A stretch of DNA of 41,375 nt from Gallionellaceae bacterium (GCA_028714735.1 JAQTLU010000022.1:1-41375); one strand, 5' to 3'; shown: positions 30,522 to 37,497, counted from the first letter of the stretch. Program-made: numbers and translations. The notes: generated by a model from the letters alone, not told the origin.

Positions 30522-31894
30522 GCAACGGCACCGCCATCCCGCGTGGACTCCCGGCTGACGTAGCGACCTGGACGCAGGCAAAGCTCATCGAACACGCCCG
30601 CGCCATCTGGGCGCTGTATCAGCAGGACTTAGGCCGCGCCCCGGACGTGGACGGACTCTGCGCCTATCTGTGGCGCATGGGCTACTACAAGGACACCGCT
30701 GAGCAGGTACGGGCCTCGCTGCGCGACTCCGACGAATACGCCGCGTTGCACCCCGCACCCCCGGCGCCAGTGCCCAGCACAGGCGGGCTGCGGATCGTCC
30801 AGGGCGGCTTCGCGGACGCCAGCGGGCCGGTGAACCCGGTCTTCTGTCATGCGGGCGACCTATTCGCGCTCTACGTGCGCGACCCGGAGACGGTGCGTGG
30901 CCAGCTCGACGTGGTACGGGACGCGGGCTACATGGGCATCCGATTCTGGACGACACTCGGCGGCGACTACTGGACGAGTAAGGGCCGCGAGGTCGGCGAG
31001 TCCACGACGCCTGACTACTGGGGCCGGCTGGCGACCTTCCTGGGCGACCTGCATGCGCGGGGCTTGCGGAACATCATCAGCCAGGGCGACGTGGGCCTCC
31101 TTGCCGACCGGCCGGCGTTCATGCGTCGATTGGGCACCACGATCGACGCAGTGGGTGCGGAGGTCGCAGCCAGTGTGGACGCCGGCAACGAGGCCTGGCA
31201 GACGGGCGAGCCGGACCCGGTGCGGCTGGCCGAGATGGTCACGTGGTTCCGCGCGGTCTGTCCCGGCCCATTGCTCACGCTCACCTCGCCACCCGGGGAG
31301 ACCAAGGCGGAACTGGACGCCTACAGCCTTGATCCGGCCGATCTCTACGACGTCCACGGCTACCGGGGCGGGCACTGGTGGGACAAAGTCCGGCACATCT
31401 TCAGCCTCGCCTATGAGGGGCAGCCGGCGCGGCGGCTCGGTGTGCAATCGGAGCCGACTGGGCCGGGACCGCTCGTCAGCGTGACGGAGTACCAGGACGA
31501 GTTGACGGACGACACGCTGGCGGCGATGGCCGTGATGTCGCTCATGAGCCGGCAGGCGTGGGTCTACATGAGCAGCCACGGCGTGAGCTGGCAGGGGCCG
31601 CTCGAACGCCAGCCCGGATTTTACAGCGTGCCAAAAGCGGTGGCACTCCTCCCGCCCGACATCACGTCCTGGCCGACGCTCATCCACGGCGGGGAGCGCT
31701 GGGCCGGTACGCGCGTGTTTGCCGCCTGGGGTGACGTACGAGCCGATCAGGCGTGCAGCGCGGACGGCCGCGTCGCGTGCCTGCTGGACGGCCCCGCGAG
31801 CGTGATCCAGGCCACGCCGGAGCGTCCCATCGTCGTCACGACTGACGAGCGCCTGAGTCCCCATGTCCGGCTTGTGGTGGGCCGCTTGGCATAG
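30518..31894 (+). CDS. DUF4214-like domain fused to TIM-barrel glycoside hydrolase (458 aa)
   Basis: Residues about 20-78 resemble a DUF4214-type helical domain (LYQQDLGRAPDVDGLCAYLW; EQVRASLRDSDEYAAL), which is often used to hold surface or secreted proteins. After a Pro linker, residues about 90-390 are a GH-A-type TIM barrel. YMGIRFWTTLGGDYW begins it, the acid/base candidate is E225 in DAGNEAWQTGEPD, and the nucleophile candidate is E312 in GVQSEPTGPG. No signal peptide. It starts by ATGA overlap with the methyltransferase. Second barrel enzyme in 4 kb; probably a depolymerase. Confidence 0.65.
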   Translation: MSNGTAIPRGLPADVATWTQAKLIEHARAIWALYQQDLGRAPDVDGLCAYLWRMGYYKDTAEQVRASLRDSDEYAALHPAPPAPVPSTGGLRIVQGGFADASGPVNPVFCHAGDLFALYVRDPETVRGQLDVVRDAGYMGIRFWTTLGGDYWTSKGREVGESTTPDYWGRLATFLGDLHARGLRNIISQGDVGLLADRPAFMRRLGTTIDAVGAEVAASVDAGNEAWQTGEPDPVRLAEMVTWFRAVCPGPLLTLTSPPGETKAELDAYSLDPADLYDVHGYRGGHWWDKVRHIFSLAYEGQPARRLGVQSEPTGPGPLVSVTEYQDELTDDTLAAMAVMSLMSRQAWVYMSSHGVSWQGPLERQPGFYSVPKAVALLPPDITSWPTLIHGGERWAGTRVFAAWGDVRADQACSADGRVACLLDGPASVIQATPERPIVVTTDERLSPHVRLVVGRLA

Positions 31895-31903
31895 GTCGTG
31901 CAA
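31887..31903 (+). repeat. 17-base direct repeat, copy 2
   Basis: Second copy of TGGCATAGGTCGTGCAA (first at 26779-26795). Here it overlaps the last codons and stop (TAG at 31892-31894) of the glycoside-hydrolase gene and ends 12 bases before the ATG of the small membrane gene at 31916. The ribosome-binding site after it (GGGGAGG) is like that after copy 1. Confidence 0.6.
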
Positions 31904-31915
31904 CGGGGAGGCGGC

Positions 31916-32041
31916 ATGAAGCGCTTTAGCTGGTTCTGGCTGCTCGTGATCGCGCTCGGCATCGGCCTGCTGCTCGGCTCGCTCGCCAGCACCTACTGGC
32001 TCCCGACGCAGCCGCGTGTCGTGCAGGTCTCGGGCGAGTAA
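31916..32041 (+). CDS. Small single-span membrane protein (41 aa)
   Basis: A 41-residue frame with GGGGAGG upstream. MKRFSWFWLLVIALGIGLLL is followed by GSLASTYWLPTQPRVVQVSG and E: one transmembrane helix with a basic, Trp-rich N-terminus and a short outside tail. Its stop codon is immediately followed by the first base of a tRNA. It could be a small holin or a signal-arrest protein, but it is not a recognised family. Confidence 0.55.
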   Translation: MKRFSWFWLLVIALGIGLLLGSLASTYWLPTQPRVVQVSGE

Positions 32042-32113
32042 CGCGGGGTGGGCCAGTGGCGGGCCGTCAGCCTCATAAGCTGAAGATCGCGGGTTCGAGT
32101 CCCGTCCCCGCAA
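32042..32113 (+). tRNA. tRNA with CAU anticodon (Met-type; initiator-like acceptor)
   Basis: A full cloverleaf: acceptor CGCGGGG (32042-32048) with CCCCGCA (32106-32112), D stem GGCC/GGCC, anticodon stem TCAGC/GCTGA with loop CTCATAA (anticodon CAT), T arm GCGGG-TTCGAGT-CCCGT, discriminator A. The first acceptor pair is C:A, a hallmark of bacterial initiator tRNA. The anticodon stem, however, lacks the three G:C pairs of initiators, and the D stem is GGCC. The 3' CCA is not encoded (CCT follows). The first base abuts the stop codon of the preceding gene, so it must be cut out of the mRNA. Ile(CAU) cannot be excluded. Confidence 0.85.
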
Positions 32114-32144
32114 CCTGTTCAGGATGTGGTGTTGTGCGTCGCGC

Positions 32145-32196
32145 GTGAACATTACACCATCGTGAACATCACACTATCGCGAACATCGGCAGATTC
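32145..32196 (+). repeat. Iteron-like tandem repeats downstream of tRNA
   Basis: GTGAACATTACACCATC (32145-32161) is followed at once by GTGAACATCACACTATC (32162-32178), two differences in 17. A degenerate third unit, GCGAACATCGGCAGATTC (32179-32196), and a GTGAACACGAG start follow. The repeats fill the gap between the tRNA and the holin-like gene. They may be protein-binding sites, but no binding protein is identified. Confidence 0.65.
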
Positions 32197-32219
32197 GTGA
32201 ACACGAGAGGAGAGAGGCT

Positions 32220-32594
32220 GTGAAGATTTCGAGACAGATGATGATCGGGTATCTGGAGCTGTTGCTCGGCGTGTTTGCCTTGCCGCAGTTCGTCGCGCTC
32301 ATCCCGACCGGATCGTTGCCCTACATCGCGCTGGTAGCCGGGTTGGCGACGTGCATCCTGCGCTGGCTCAATCAGTCGCTTGGGCTGAACTGGCTGAGCG
32401 CGGCGGGCTTGCTCACCTTTGCGGCGGGCATCTTCAGCGTGCCCGAACTGCTGGCGCTGATCCCGGTGACGGCCATGCCGGTGATTACCGGGCTGGCGGG
32501 TATCCTCACGCTCGTGGCGCGGTATCTGGCGGGCCAGAACCCGGACGACTACGCCGAGCCGGTGGGCGCGCTACTGCACAACGGAGACAACTAG
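32220..32594 (+). CDS. Holin-like membrane protein with internal duplication (124 aa)
   Basis: From a GTG with GAGAGGAGAGAGG upstream. Four hydrophobic segments are visible (about residues 8-28, 34-50, 57-80, 85-103). The two halves repeat: GVFALPQFVALIPTGSLPYI and GIFSVPELLALIPVTAMPVI, each followed by a Gly/Leu-rich helix and an Arg. So the gene is an internal duplication of a two-helix hairpin. A charged tail (GQNPDDYAEPVG) follows. It may be the holin that lets the lysozyme out; the two lie 5.4 kb apart. Confidence 0.55.
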   Translation: MKISRQMMIGYLELLLGVFALPQFVALIPTGSLPYIALVAGLATCILRWLNQSLGLNWLSAAGLLTFAAGIFSVPELLALIPVTAMPVITGLAGILTLVARYLAGQNPDDYAEPVGALLHNGDN

Positions 32595-32596
32595 CC

Positions 32597-33031
32597 ATGC
32601 AGGCACGCACACACCGTGCGGCGCTCGCGGCTGTGGTCGTGGTCGCGGCCATGTTAGCAACGGCGGCCACCTGCGGGAAGCACCCGAAGCATACCGCCAC
32701 ACTGAGCCTCAACGGCTTTGCTCATGCCCTGATGGGCGTGCAGGATGCCGAGATCGTCCTGTACAACGCGGGCAAGGTGCCGCTACTGATCCATCAAACG
32801 ATCCAGCGGCGTATCCTGTCGATTGCCACGCTGGCGAATGAGGCGCAGACCACTCTAGACGCGTGGCAGCCAGGGCAGCCGGTGCCGACCGTGCTGGGGC
32901 CCGTGCTGGTGGCCGCGAAGGATCTGGTCACAGACATCACGGCGCTCTTGCCGCTCAGCGATACGCTGAAGGCGCAGATCGACGAAATGTATAGCGCCAT
33001 CACGGACATTCTGATCTTGCTGTCCCAGTAG
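32597..33031 (+). CDS. Secreted/lipoprotein-like helical protein (144 aa)
   Basis: Signal-type N-terminus MQARTHRAALAAVVVVAAML then ATAATCGKHP. The Cys in AATC could be a lipidation site, although the box is not canonical. The mature part is helical (TIQRRILSIATLANEAQTTL; VLVAAKDLVTDITALLPLSD). It sits 2 bases after the holin-like gene, so it is a candidate envelope or lysis-accessory protein. A reading frame is open further upstream but would overlap the holin gene. Confidence 0.6.
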   Translation: MQARTHRAALAAVVVVAAMLATAATCGKHPKHTATLSLNGFAHALMGVQDAEIVLYNAGKVPLLIHQTIQRRILSIATLANEAQTTLDAWQPGQPVPTVLGPVLVAAKDLVTDITALLPLSDTLKAQIDEMYSAITDILILLSQ

Positions 33032-33039
33032 GAGGGACT

Positions 33040-33273
33040 ATGCCCAATCCTGCCGAAGTCCTCGCGTGGGCGCAGGTTGTCTCTACACTTGTCCAGCTCG
33101 GGATCGTCACCGGCACGCAAGTGGCCGCTGTGGTTAAGCTGCTGCTCGAAGCGACCGGCAAGAGTGACGTGGAGTATGCGCCAGAGGATGCGGCGCTCTC
33201 CGCCGAGACACATAGCATCCTCGCGGCCATCATCGCCACGGCCCAGGCGCAGAGCGGTGCGCCGCCCGCGTGA
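33040..33273 (+). CDS. Hypothetical small helical protein (77 aa)
   Basis: Not recognised. Starts MPNPAEVLAWAQVVSTLVQL, then GIVTGTQVAAVVKLLLEATG and a charged end. Two amphipathic helices, no clear membrane span or signal peptide. GGAGGG upstream. The stop is overlapped by the next GTG start. It may accompany the preceding envelope protein. Confidence 0.5.
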   Translation: MPNPAEVLAWAQVVSTLVQLGIVTGTQVAAVVKLLLEATGKSDVEYAPEDAALSAETHSILAAIIATAQAQSGAPPA

Positions 33274-34304
33274 GCCAGTACCCGGAGGGCAAGGGGCCGC
33301 TCTGCCCCCTCTGTGGGCTTGAGCGGATCAAGCAGCGGGGGGCGAAGCGGTGCCAGAAGTGCGCCCGTGATCCGCACTGGCACGAACGAGACGCCGAGGC
33401 GGCGGGCCAGATTGCCAAGGGGTACGAGTGGGCGTGGGCGGAGTGGCAACGGTACATCCGCGCCGCCACCGACCGCTATGCCGGTCCCGCCAAGCGCCCG
33501 GTGCGCATCGGCCGGCAGAAGATCCTGGTGGCGTCCGACCTGCATATCCCGTTTCAGGAGCGGGCGGCTGTGGCGGAGATGTTCACGGCCGCCGCGGATT
33601 GCGATCTGGCCATCTTCGCGGGCGACTTGCAGGACTCCTACGCCATCAGCCGGTTCCTGAAGTACGAGCATGTGCCGCTCGAAACCGAGTTGGGCGAACT
33701 CACGGTGTTTCTGGAACACGCCTCGCAGACGTGGCCGCGCGTGATCCTGCTCGAAGGCAATCACGGGCTCGCGCGGTTTCAGAAACAGCTGTTGGACCGG
33801 CTCCCGGAAGAGATGATTAAGGCCGTGCAGTTTCTGGCCGGCGGCAACCTGTCCCTGCTCGCCGCGTGTGCCAAGCGGTTCCCGAATGTGAGCGTCGGCT
33901 CAACGACGGTGGATCGGCACCGGCTGGACTGGCTGTATCAGGTGGGCGATCTGCTGGTGTGTCACGCCGAGAAGTTCAGCATCGTGCCAGGGTCCGCGAT
34001 GCGGAAACTCGAAGAGTGGCTGACCGACATGACCCGCACCCTGGGGCTGGCCCCGTGGCGGGTCGTGCTGCAGGCGCACACCCATCAGCATCTGAAAATG
34101 CCGTGGCATGGTACGGATCGGCTGCTATTGGAAACCATGTGCCTGTCGGGGCTGCACGGCTACCAGATCCAGGCCCGGATCGGCGGGCGCCCGCAACAGC
34201 GGGGCTGGATCACGCTCGAACAGGTCGATGGCGTGACCGACCCGAACAGCGTGCGGGACTTCAACTGGGATCTGGAGCAGGCGTTCCGCGAGCACGCAGC
34301 ATGA
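33270..34304 (+). CDS. Metallophosphatase with N-terminal zinc ribbon
   Basis: A 344-residue calcineurin-like phosphoesterase. Metal ligands: D90 and H92 in ASDLHIPF, D119 in AGDLQD, N164/H165 in EGNHG, H232 in CHAEKF, H270 and H272 in AHTHQH. That is the full two-metal set. Residues 12-35 hold CPLC...CQKC, a zinc ribbon that is uncommon in the family and could bind nucleic acid. The reaction is hydrolysis of a phosphodiester or phosphomonoester; substrate not deducible. Starts from GTG overlapping the previous stop. Confidence 0.8.
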   Translation: MSQYPEGKGPLCPLCGLERIKQRGAKRCQKCARDPHWHERDAEAAGQIAKGYEWAWAEWQRYIRAATDRYAGPAKRPVRIGRQKILVASDLHIPFQERAAVAEMFTAAADCDLAIFAGDLQDSYAISRFLKYEHVPLETELGELTVFLEHASQTWPRVILLEGNHGLARFQKQLLDRLPEEMIKAVQFLAGGNLSLLAACAKRFPNVSVGSTTVDRHRLDWLYQVGDLLVCHAEKFSIVPGSAMRKLEEWLTDMTRTLGLAPWRVVLQAHTHQHLKMPWHGTDRLLLETMCLSGLHGYQIQARIGGRPQQRGWITLEQVDGVTDPNSVRDFNWDLEQAFREHAA

Positions 34305-34314
34305 GGACACCCTG

Positions 34315-34650
34315 ATGCCCCATCTGTCACTGCCTGAGCTGGCTGACATCGTGCGTAACGAGATCAAGCAGGGTCAGATCACGGAGGCGTACATCCACGA
34401 CCCGGCCTTTTTCGTGGCGGGCATGACTGAGGGCCAGCGGGTCACGATCAACCCCGTGCCCGACACGGCCGACGTGTGTATCCACGAGATGCTTCACCGG
34501 CACTTCCCCCACTGGTCGGAATCCTACGTGCGGCTTCGGACGCGGGCGCTCCTGCGTTATCTCGGGGATGACGGGATTCGCCGGCTGTGCCGCCTCTACG
34601 ACAAGGTCAAGAAGCCGGGGCGGGCCAAGAGCATGGAGGACGCGGGCTGA
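34315..34650 (+). CDS. Small HExxH metallohydrolase-like protein (111 aa)
   Basis: The motif IHEMLHRHFP (H57, E58, H61) is the zincin HExxH signature followed by a Pro, as in small phage proteins with a putative protease fold. The rest is helical (LRTRALLRYLGDDGIRRLCR). Only about 110 residues, so a minimal catalytic unit at best. Coupled by TGATG to the next gene. Substrate unknown. Confidence 0.6.
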   Translation: MPHLSLPELADIVRNEIKQGQITEAYIHDPAFFVAGMTEGQRVTINPVPDTADVCIHEMLHRHFPHWSESYVRLRTRALLRYLGDDGIRRLCRLYDKVKKPGRAKSMEDAG

Positions 34651-34958
34651 TGTGGAAGACCTCGGAGGAACACGTCACGCAGGTGGTCGCGGAAACGTCT
34701 GCGGAGATGCGGGCGAAGTACACCGCCGGCCAAGTCCAGCATGGCGGGCGGCTGTGGCAGAAGCGCGGACTCTTGGCCCACGCCATCGAGGAAGCCGACG
34801 ACCAGGCGGTGTACCTGCGCACCCTGCGGCACCAGATCCCAGCGCTGGCGCACACGCTGGCCGACCTCGCCGGCTGCTACGACGCGTTGCCTGATCGACA
34901 GATGGCCATTGAGCAGGAACTGCGCCACTGGCTGCTGGAGCCGAGCGAGGAGCCATGA
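34650..34958 (+). CDS. Helical protein with HGG...EEADD motif (possible NTP pyrophosphohydrolase fold)
   Basis: A 102-residue helical protein. The core YTAGQVQHGGRLWQKRGLLA then HAIEEADDQAVYLRTLRHQI recalls the acidic EExxD helices of all-alpha (MazG-like) nucleotide pyrophosphohydrolases and of a related phage family with a conserved HGG. The evidence is limited to motif spacing. It lies between an HExxH protein and a HAD nucleotidase, a setting of nucleotide-processing genes. Start overlaps the previous stop. Confidence 0.45.
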   Translation: MWKTSEEHVTQVVAETSAEMRAKYTAGQVQHGGRLWQKRGLLAHAIEEADDQAVYLRTLRHQIPALAHTLADLAGCYDALPDRQMAIEQELRHWLLEPSEEP

Positions 34959-35530
34959 AAGTCGGCCTCGATATCGACGGTGTGCTTGCGGACTTTGTCT
35001 CAGCCTTTGTGGAAACGATTGAGGCTGAAACCGGCCTGCGCATCCCCGTGCCGCCGACCTCGTGGGACTGGCATCGGCACTGGCTGAGCGATGAGCAAGA
35101 CGCACGCGTGTGGCATCACATCGAGGAAAACGCGGGCTTCTGGTGCAACATCGCCAGTGACGCGAGCGTTGGTCCCGCCAGGTGGGCGCAGTTGGCCGAC
35201 ATGGAGTGGGGACACGACTTGTACTTCCTAACCTACCGGCCGGGGCGCGTGGCGAAGTGGCAAACGGAACACTGGCTGCGAGAACACGGCCTCTGGAATC
35301 CGACCGTGCTCATCACCGAACACAAAGGGCGCGTGGCCAAGGCGCTGGGTCTGGACTGCTACATTGACGACCGGCCGGCGTATTGCCTGGACGTTCGGCG
35401 GGACAGTCCCGAGACGCGGGTGTATCTGCGGCAAGCGCCTTACAATCGGGCAGAGGAACTCGCGCTCATCGCAGCCGACGTGACCCCCGTGCCGGACGTG
35501 ATCACGATGCTGGACCGGGAGGGGCTATGA
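34955..35530 (+). CDS. HAD-family hydrolase / 5'-nucleotidase-like (191 aa)
   Basis: KVGLDIDGVLADFVSAF carries the HAD nucleophile D6 and acid D8. The Thr of motif II is in YFLTYRPGR, the motif III Lys in HKGRVAKALG, and the acidic pair in CYIDDRPAY. This layout matches the 5'(3')-deoxyribonucleotidase-like HAD subfamily common in phages. It could remove phosphate from nucleotides or from a nucleic-acid end, and in this cluster may prepare substrates for RNA repair. Cytoplasmic. ATGA overlap with the next gene. Confidence 0.75.
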   Translation: MKVGLDIDGVLADFVSAFVETIEAETGLRIPVPPTSWDWHRHWLSDEQDARVWHHIEENAGFWCNIASDASVGPARWAQLADMEWGHDLYFLTYRPGRVAKWQTEHWLREHGLWNPTVLITEHKGRVAKALGLDCYIDDRPAYCLDVRRDSPETRVYLRQAPYNRAEELALIAADVTPVPDVITMLDREGL

Positions 35531-36132
35531 GTGTGTCTACTTGTTCAGTCCTGTTGCCCGTGGGCCGGATTACGTTTAGCGGAGTGGACCGTATGAGCAA
35601 TGAAATGAGTACGAACGACGAGTGTCGCATCTGCCGTGGCGCAGGCTGCGTGGATAGCGACTACATCTGCCATCTCTGCCACCCGCCGGGCCGCTCGAAC
35701 AGCAACGACGGCGGCGTGTGCGTCCACTGCGGACGGACGCTGTTGCCGACAACGCCGACTGATGGGCAGTTCACAAGAGATGAAACGGTCGCAAGGGTTG
35801 ATCTATCCGAACCCGGCCCGCTCATGCTGACCATCGAGCGGGCCAGCAATGGCTATATCGTGCGCTACGATGGGGACACGCATGTCATCGAGACCGAGGA
35901 CGACATCAACCTCACAGACGCCGATGGGGCCGACGCGCGGGCCTTTGTGGATTTGTGCAACCTCCTCGCCGAACTCGTCGGCGTGCTGGGCAGCCGCTAC
36001 GATGCTCAGCGTGCCTACTGCGTGACGTATCCCGGCGACAAGCACGCCACGTTTGACACCGCCGAGTGCCCTGTGTGCCGGCGAGGGGGCGCGGACGGCC
36101 GCCAGGACGATCTTGGGGCGGGTCGTGGCTAG
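35527..36132 (+). CDS. Zinc-binding hypothetical protein (201 aa)
   Basis: Starts at an ATG overlapping the previous stop, with GGGAGGGG about 5 bases upstream; an internal ATG at 35593 with its own GGAG is an alternative. CRICRGAGC...YICHLC (residues about 33-50) and CVHCG form a zinc knuckle. The C-terminal part ends in CPVCRRGG, a second zinc motif. The middle is acidic (VIETEDDINLTDADGADARA). No family recognised. Overlaps the next gene by 8 bases. Confidence 0.55.
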   Translation: MSVSTCSVLLPVGRITFSGVDRMSNEMSTNDECRICRGAGCVDSDYICHLCHPPGRSNSNDGGVCVHCGRTLLPTTPTDGQFTRDETVARVDLSEPGPLMLTIERASNGYIVRYDGDTHVIETEDDINLTDADGADARAFVDLCNLLAELVGVLGSRYDAQRAYCVTYPGDKHATFDTAECPVCRRGGADGRQDDLGAGRG

Positions 36133-36358
36133 AAATGCGTGCAAACGCATGGTAGCGTGTGTCCAGTGCGGGGAGCCGATAGCCATCAGTCGCCAGTGGG
36201 GGAAGTTCTGCTCAGCCGCGTGTCGGGCACGAGCGCACCGCACAAAGCGGGCAGCGTTGCTCCTCGCCCGCGTGGACACCCTAGAAGCCACCTGCCGGGC
36301 GCTGGTGTCCGAGTGTGACAGCCTGCGGGCACTGGTGCGGGGAGGGAGACCGTGCTGA
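36125..36358 (+). CDS. Small zinc-finger protein (77 aa)
   Basis: A compact zinc finger: CVQCGEPIAISRQWGKFCSA then ACRARAHRTKRAA, with four Cys and a basic helix. This kind of ribbon followed by an Arg-rich helix suggests nucleic-acid binding. The GTG at 36125 overlaps the previous stop; an ATG at 36149 also exists without a clear ribosome-binding site. Overlaps the RtcB start by 7 bases, so the two are translationally coupled. Confidence 0.55.
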   Translation: MARNACKRMVACVQCGEPIAISRQWGKFCSAACRARAHRTKRAALLLARVDTLEATCRALVSECDSLRALVRGGRPC

Positions 36359-37497
36359 TTGACCTGAACGGCCGCGTGCCGCTCAAGATGTGGCTGACCG
36401 AGATTGAGCCGGGGGCGCTCGAACAGGCGCAACATCTGACCCAGTTGCCCTTTGCGTTTCATCACGTGGCCGTGATGCCTGATTGCCACCAGGGCTACGG
36501 GATGCCGATCGGGGGCGTGTTGGCGACAGAAGGCACGGTCATTCCGAACGCCGTTGGCGTGGATATCGGTTGCGGCATGTTGGCTGCGCGGACCTCTCTG
36601 GACATGCTAGACCGCGACACGCTCAAGGCGATCCTGGGGGATGTTCGCAAAGCTGTGCCGGTGGGCTTTGCCCATCACGCGGACGCGCACGACCTGGGTG
36701 AGTGGATGCCAGCCGGGCCGGTCTCGGAGCGAGAAGCGAACGCGGCGAAGCGCCAGGTGGGCACACTGGGCGGCGGCAATCACTTCATCGAGGTTCAGCG
36801 TGGCGATGATGGCCGAATCTGGCTGATGCTCCATAGCGGCTCCCGCAACATCGGCCTTCAGGTGGCGCAGCATTACAACAAACTGGCGAAGGCGCTGAAT
36901 GAACGGTGGCACGTCAGCATCCCGGCCGAGTGGGATCTGGCGTTCCTGCCGCTGGACTCTAACGAGGGCGTAGCCTATCTCGCGGAGATGAACGCCTGCC
37001 TTGCGTTTGCGAAGGCCAACCGCTTCGCCATGCTGGCCGCGATTCAAGGCGTGATGGCTGGGCACGTCGCCTGCGAGTGGGATCGCATCGAGAACATCCA
37101 CCACAATTACGCCGTCCTAGAGCATCACTTCGGGCACAACGTGCTGATTCACCGGAAGGGCGCCACGTCCGCACGCGCGGGGCAGGTCGGCATTATCCCT
37201 GGCTCGCAGGGCACGCGCAGTTACATCGTCAAGGGACTGGGCCACCCAGACTCGTTTACATCCTGTTCGCATGGGGCGGGGCGGAAGATGGGCCGGAAGC
37301 AAGCCGAGCGCACGCTGGATCTGGCCGACGAGCAACGGAAGCTCGACGAGCAGGGCATCCTCCACGCGCTGCGGGGGAAGGGCGGTCTTGATGAGGCGCC
37401 GGGGGCATATAAGTCGATTGATGAGGTCATGGCCCAACAGACCGACCTGGTAGCAATTGAGGTCGGATTGCAACCGCTGGCCGTAGTGAAAGGGTAA
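36352..37497 (+). CDS. rtcB: RNA ligase RtcB (3'-phosphate/5'-OH)
   Basis: A 381-residue RtcB, near the usual 380-410. It joins 2',3'-cyclic or 3'-phosphate RNA ends to 5'-OH ends using GTP and Mn. Motifs seen: MPDCHQGYG, DIGCGM (metal ligands D71 and C74 by analogy), TLGGGNHFIEV, HSGSRNIG, HRKGATSAR, IPGSQGTRSYIV and SCSHGAGR, where H307 matches the guanylated His. All are intact. GTG start after GGAGGGAG. In this genome it shares a region with a phage tRNA, which suggests repair of tRNA cut by host anticodon nucleases. Confidence 0.95.
   Translation: MLIDLNGRVPLKMWLTEIEPGALEQAQHLTQLPFAFHHVAVMPDCHQGYGMPIGGVLATEGTVIPNAVGVDIGCGMLAARTSLDMLDRDTLKAILGDVRKAVPVGFAHHADAHDLGEWMPAGPVSEREANAAKRQVGTLGGGNHFIEVQRGDDGRIWLMLHSGSRNIGLQVAQHYNKLAKALNERWHVSIPAEWDLAFLPLDSNEGVAYLAEMNACLAFAKANRFAMLAAIQGVMAGHVACEWDRIENIHHNYAVLEHHFGHNVLIHRKGATSARAGQVGIIPGSQGTRSYIVKGLGHPDSFTSCSHGAGRKMGRKQAERTLDLADEQRKLDEQGILHALRGKGGLDEAPGAYKSIDEVMAQQTDLVAIEVGLQPLAVVKG

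Noticed and set aside
32042-32113. Prophage attachment site at the tRNA
   Set aside because: The tRNA is complete and inside a phage operon with phage genes on both sides; no integrase nearby and no second copy of its 3' end seen in the window.
30860-32152. Minus-strand frame (430 codons) over the glycoside hydrolase and tRNA
   Set aside because: It would cross the tRNA and the coupled + strand genes; the product is Arg/His-rich low-complexity, consistent with a GC shadow.
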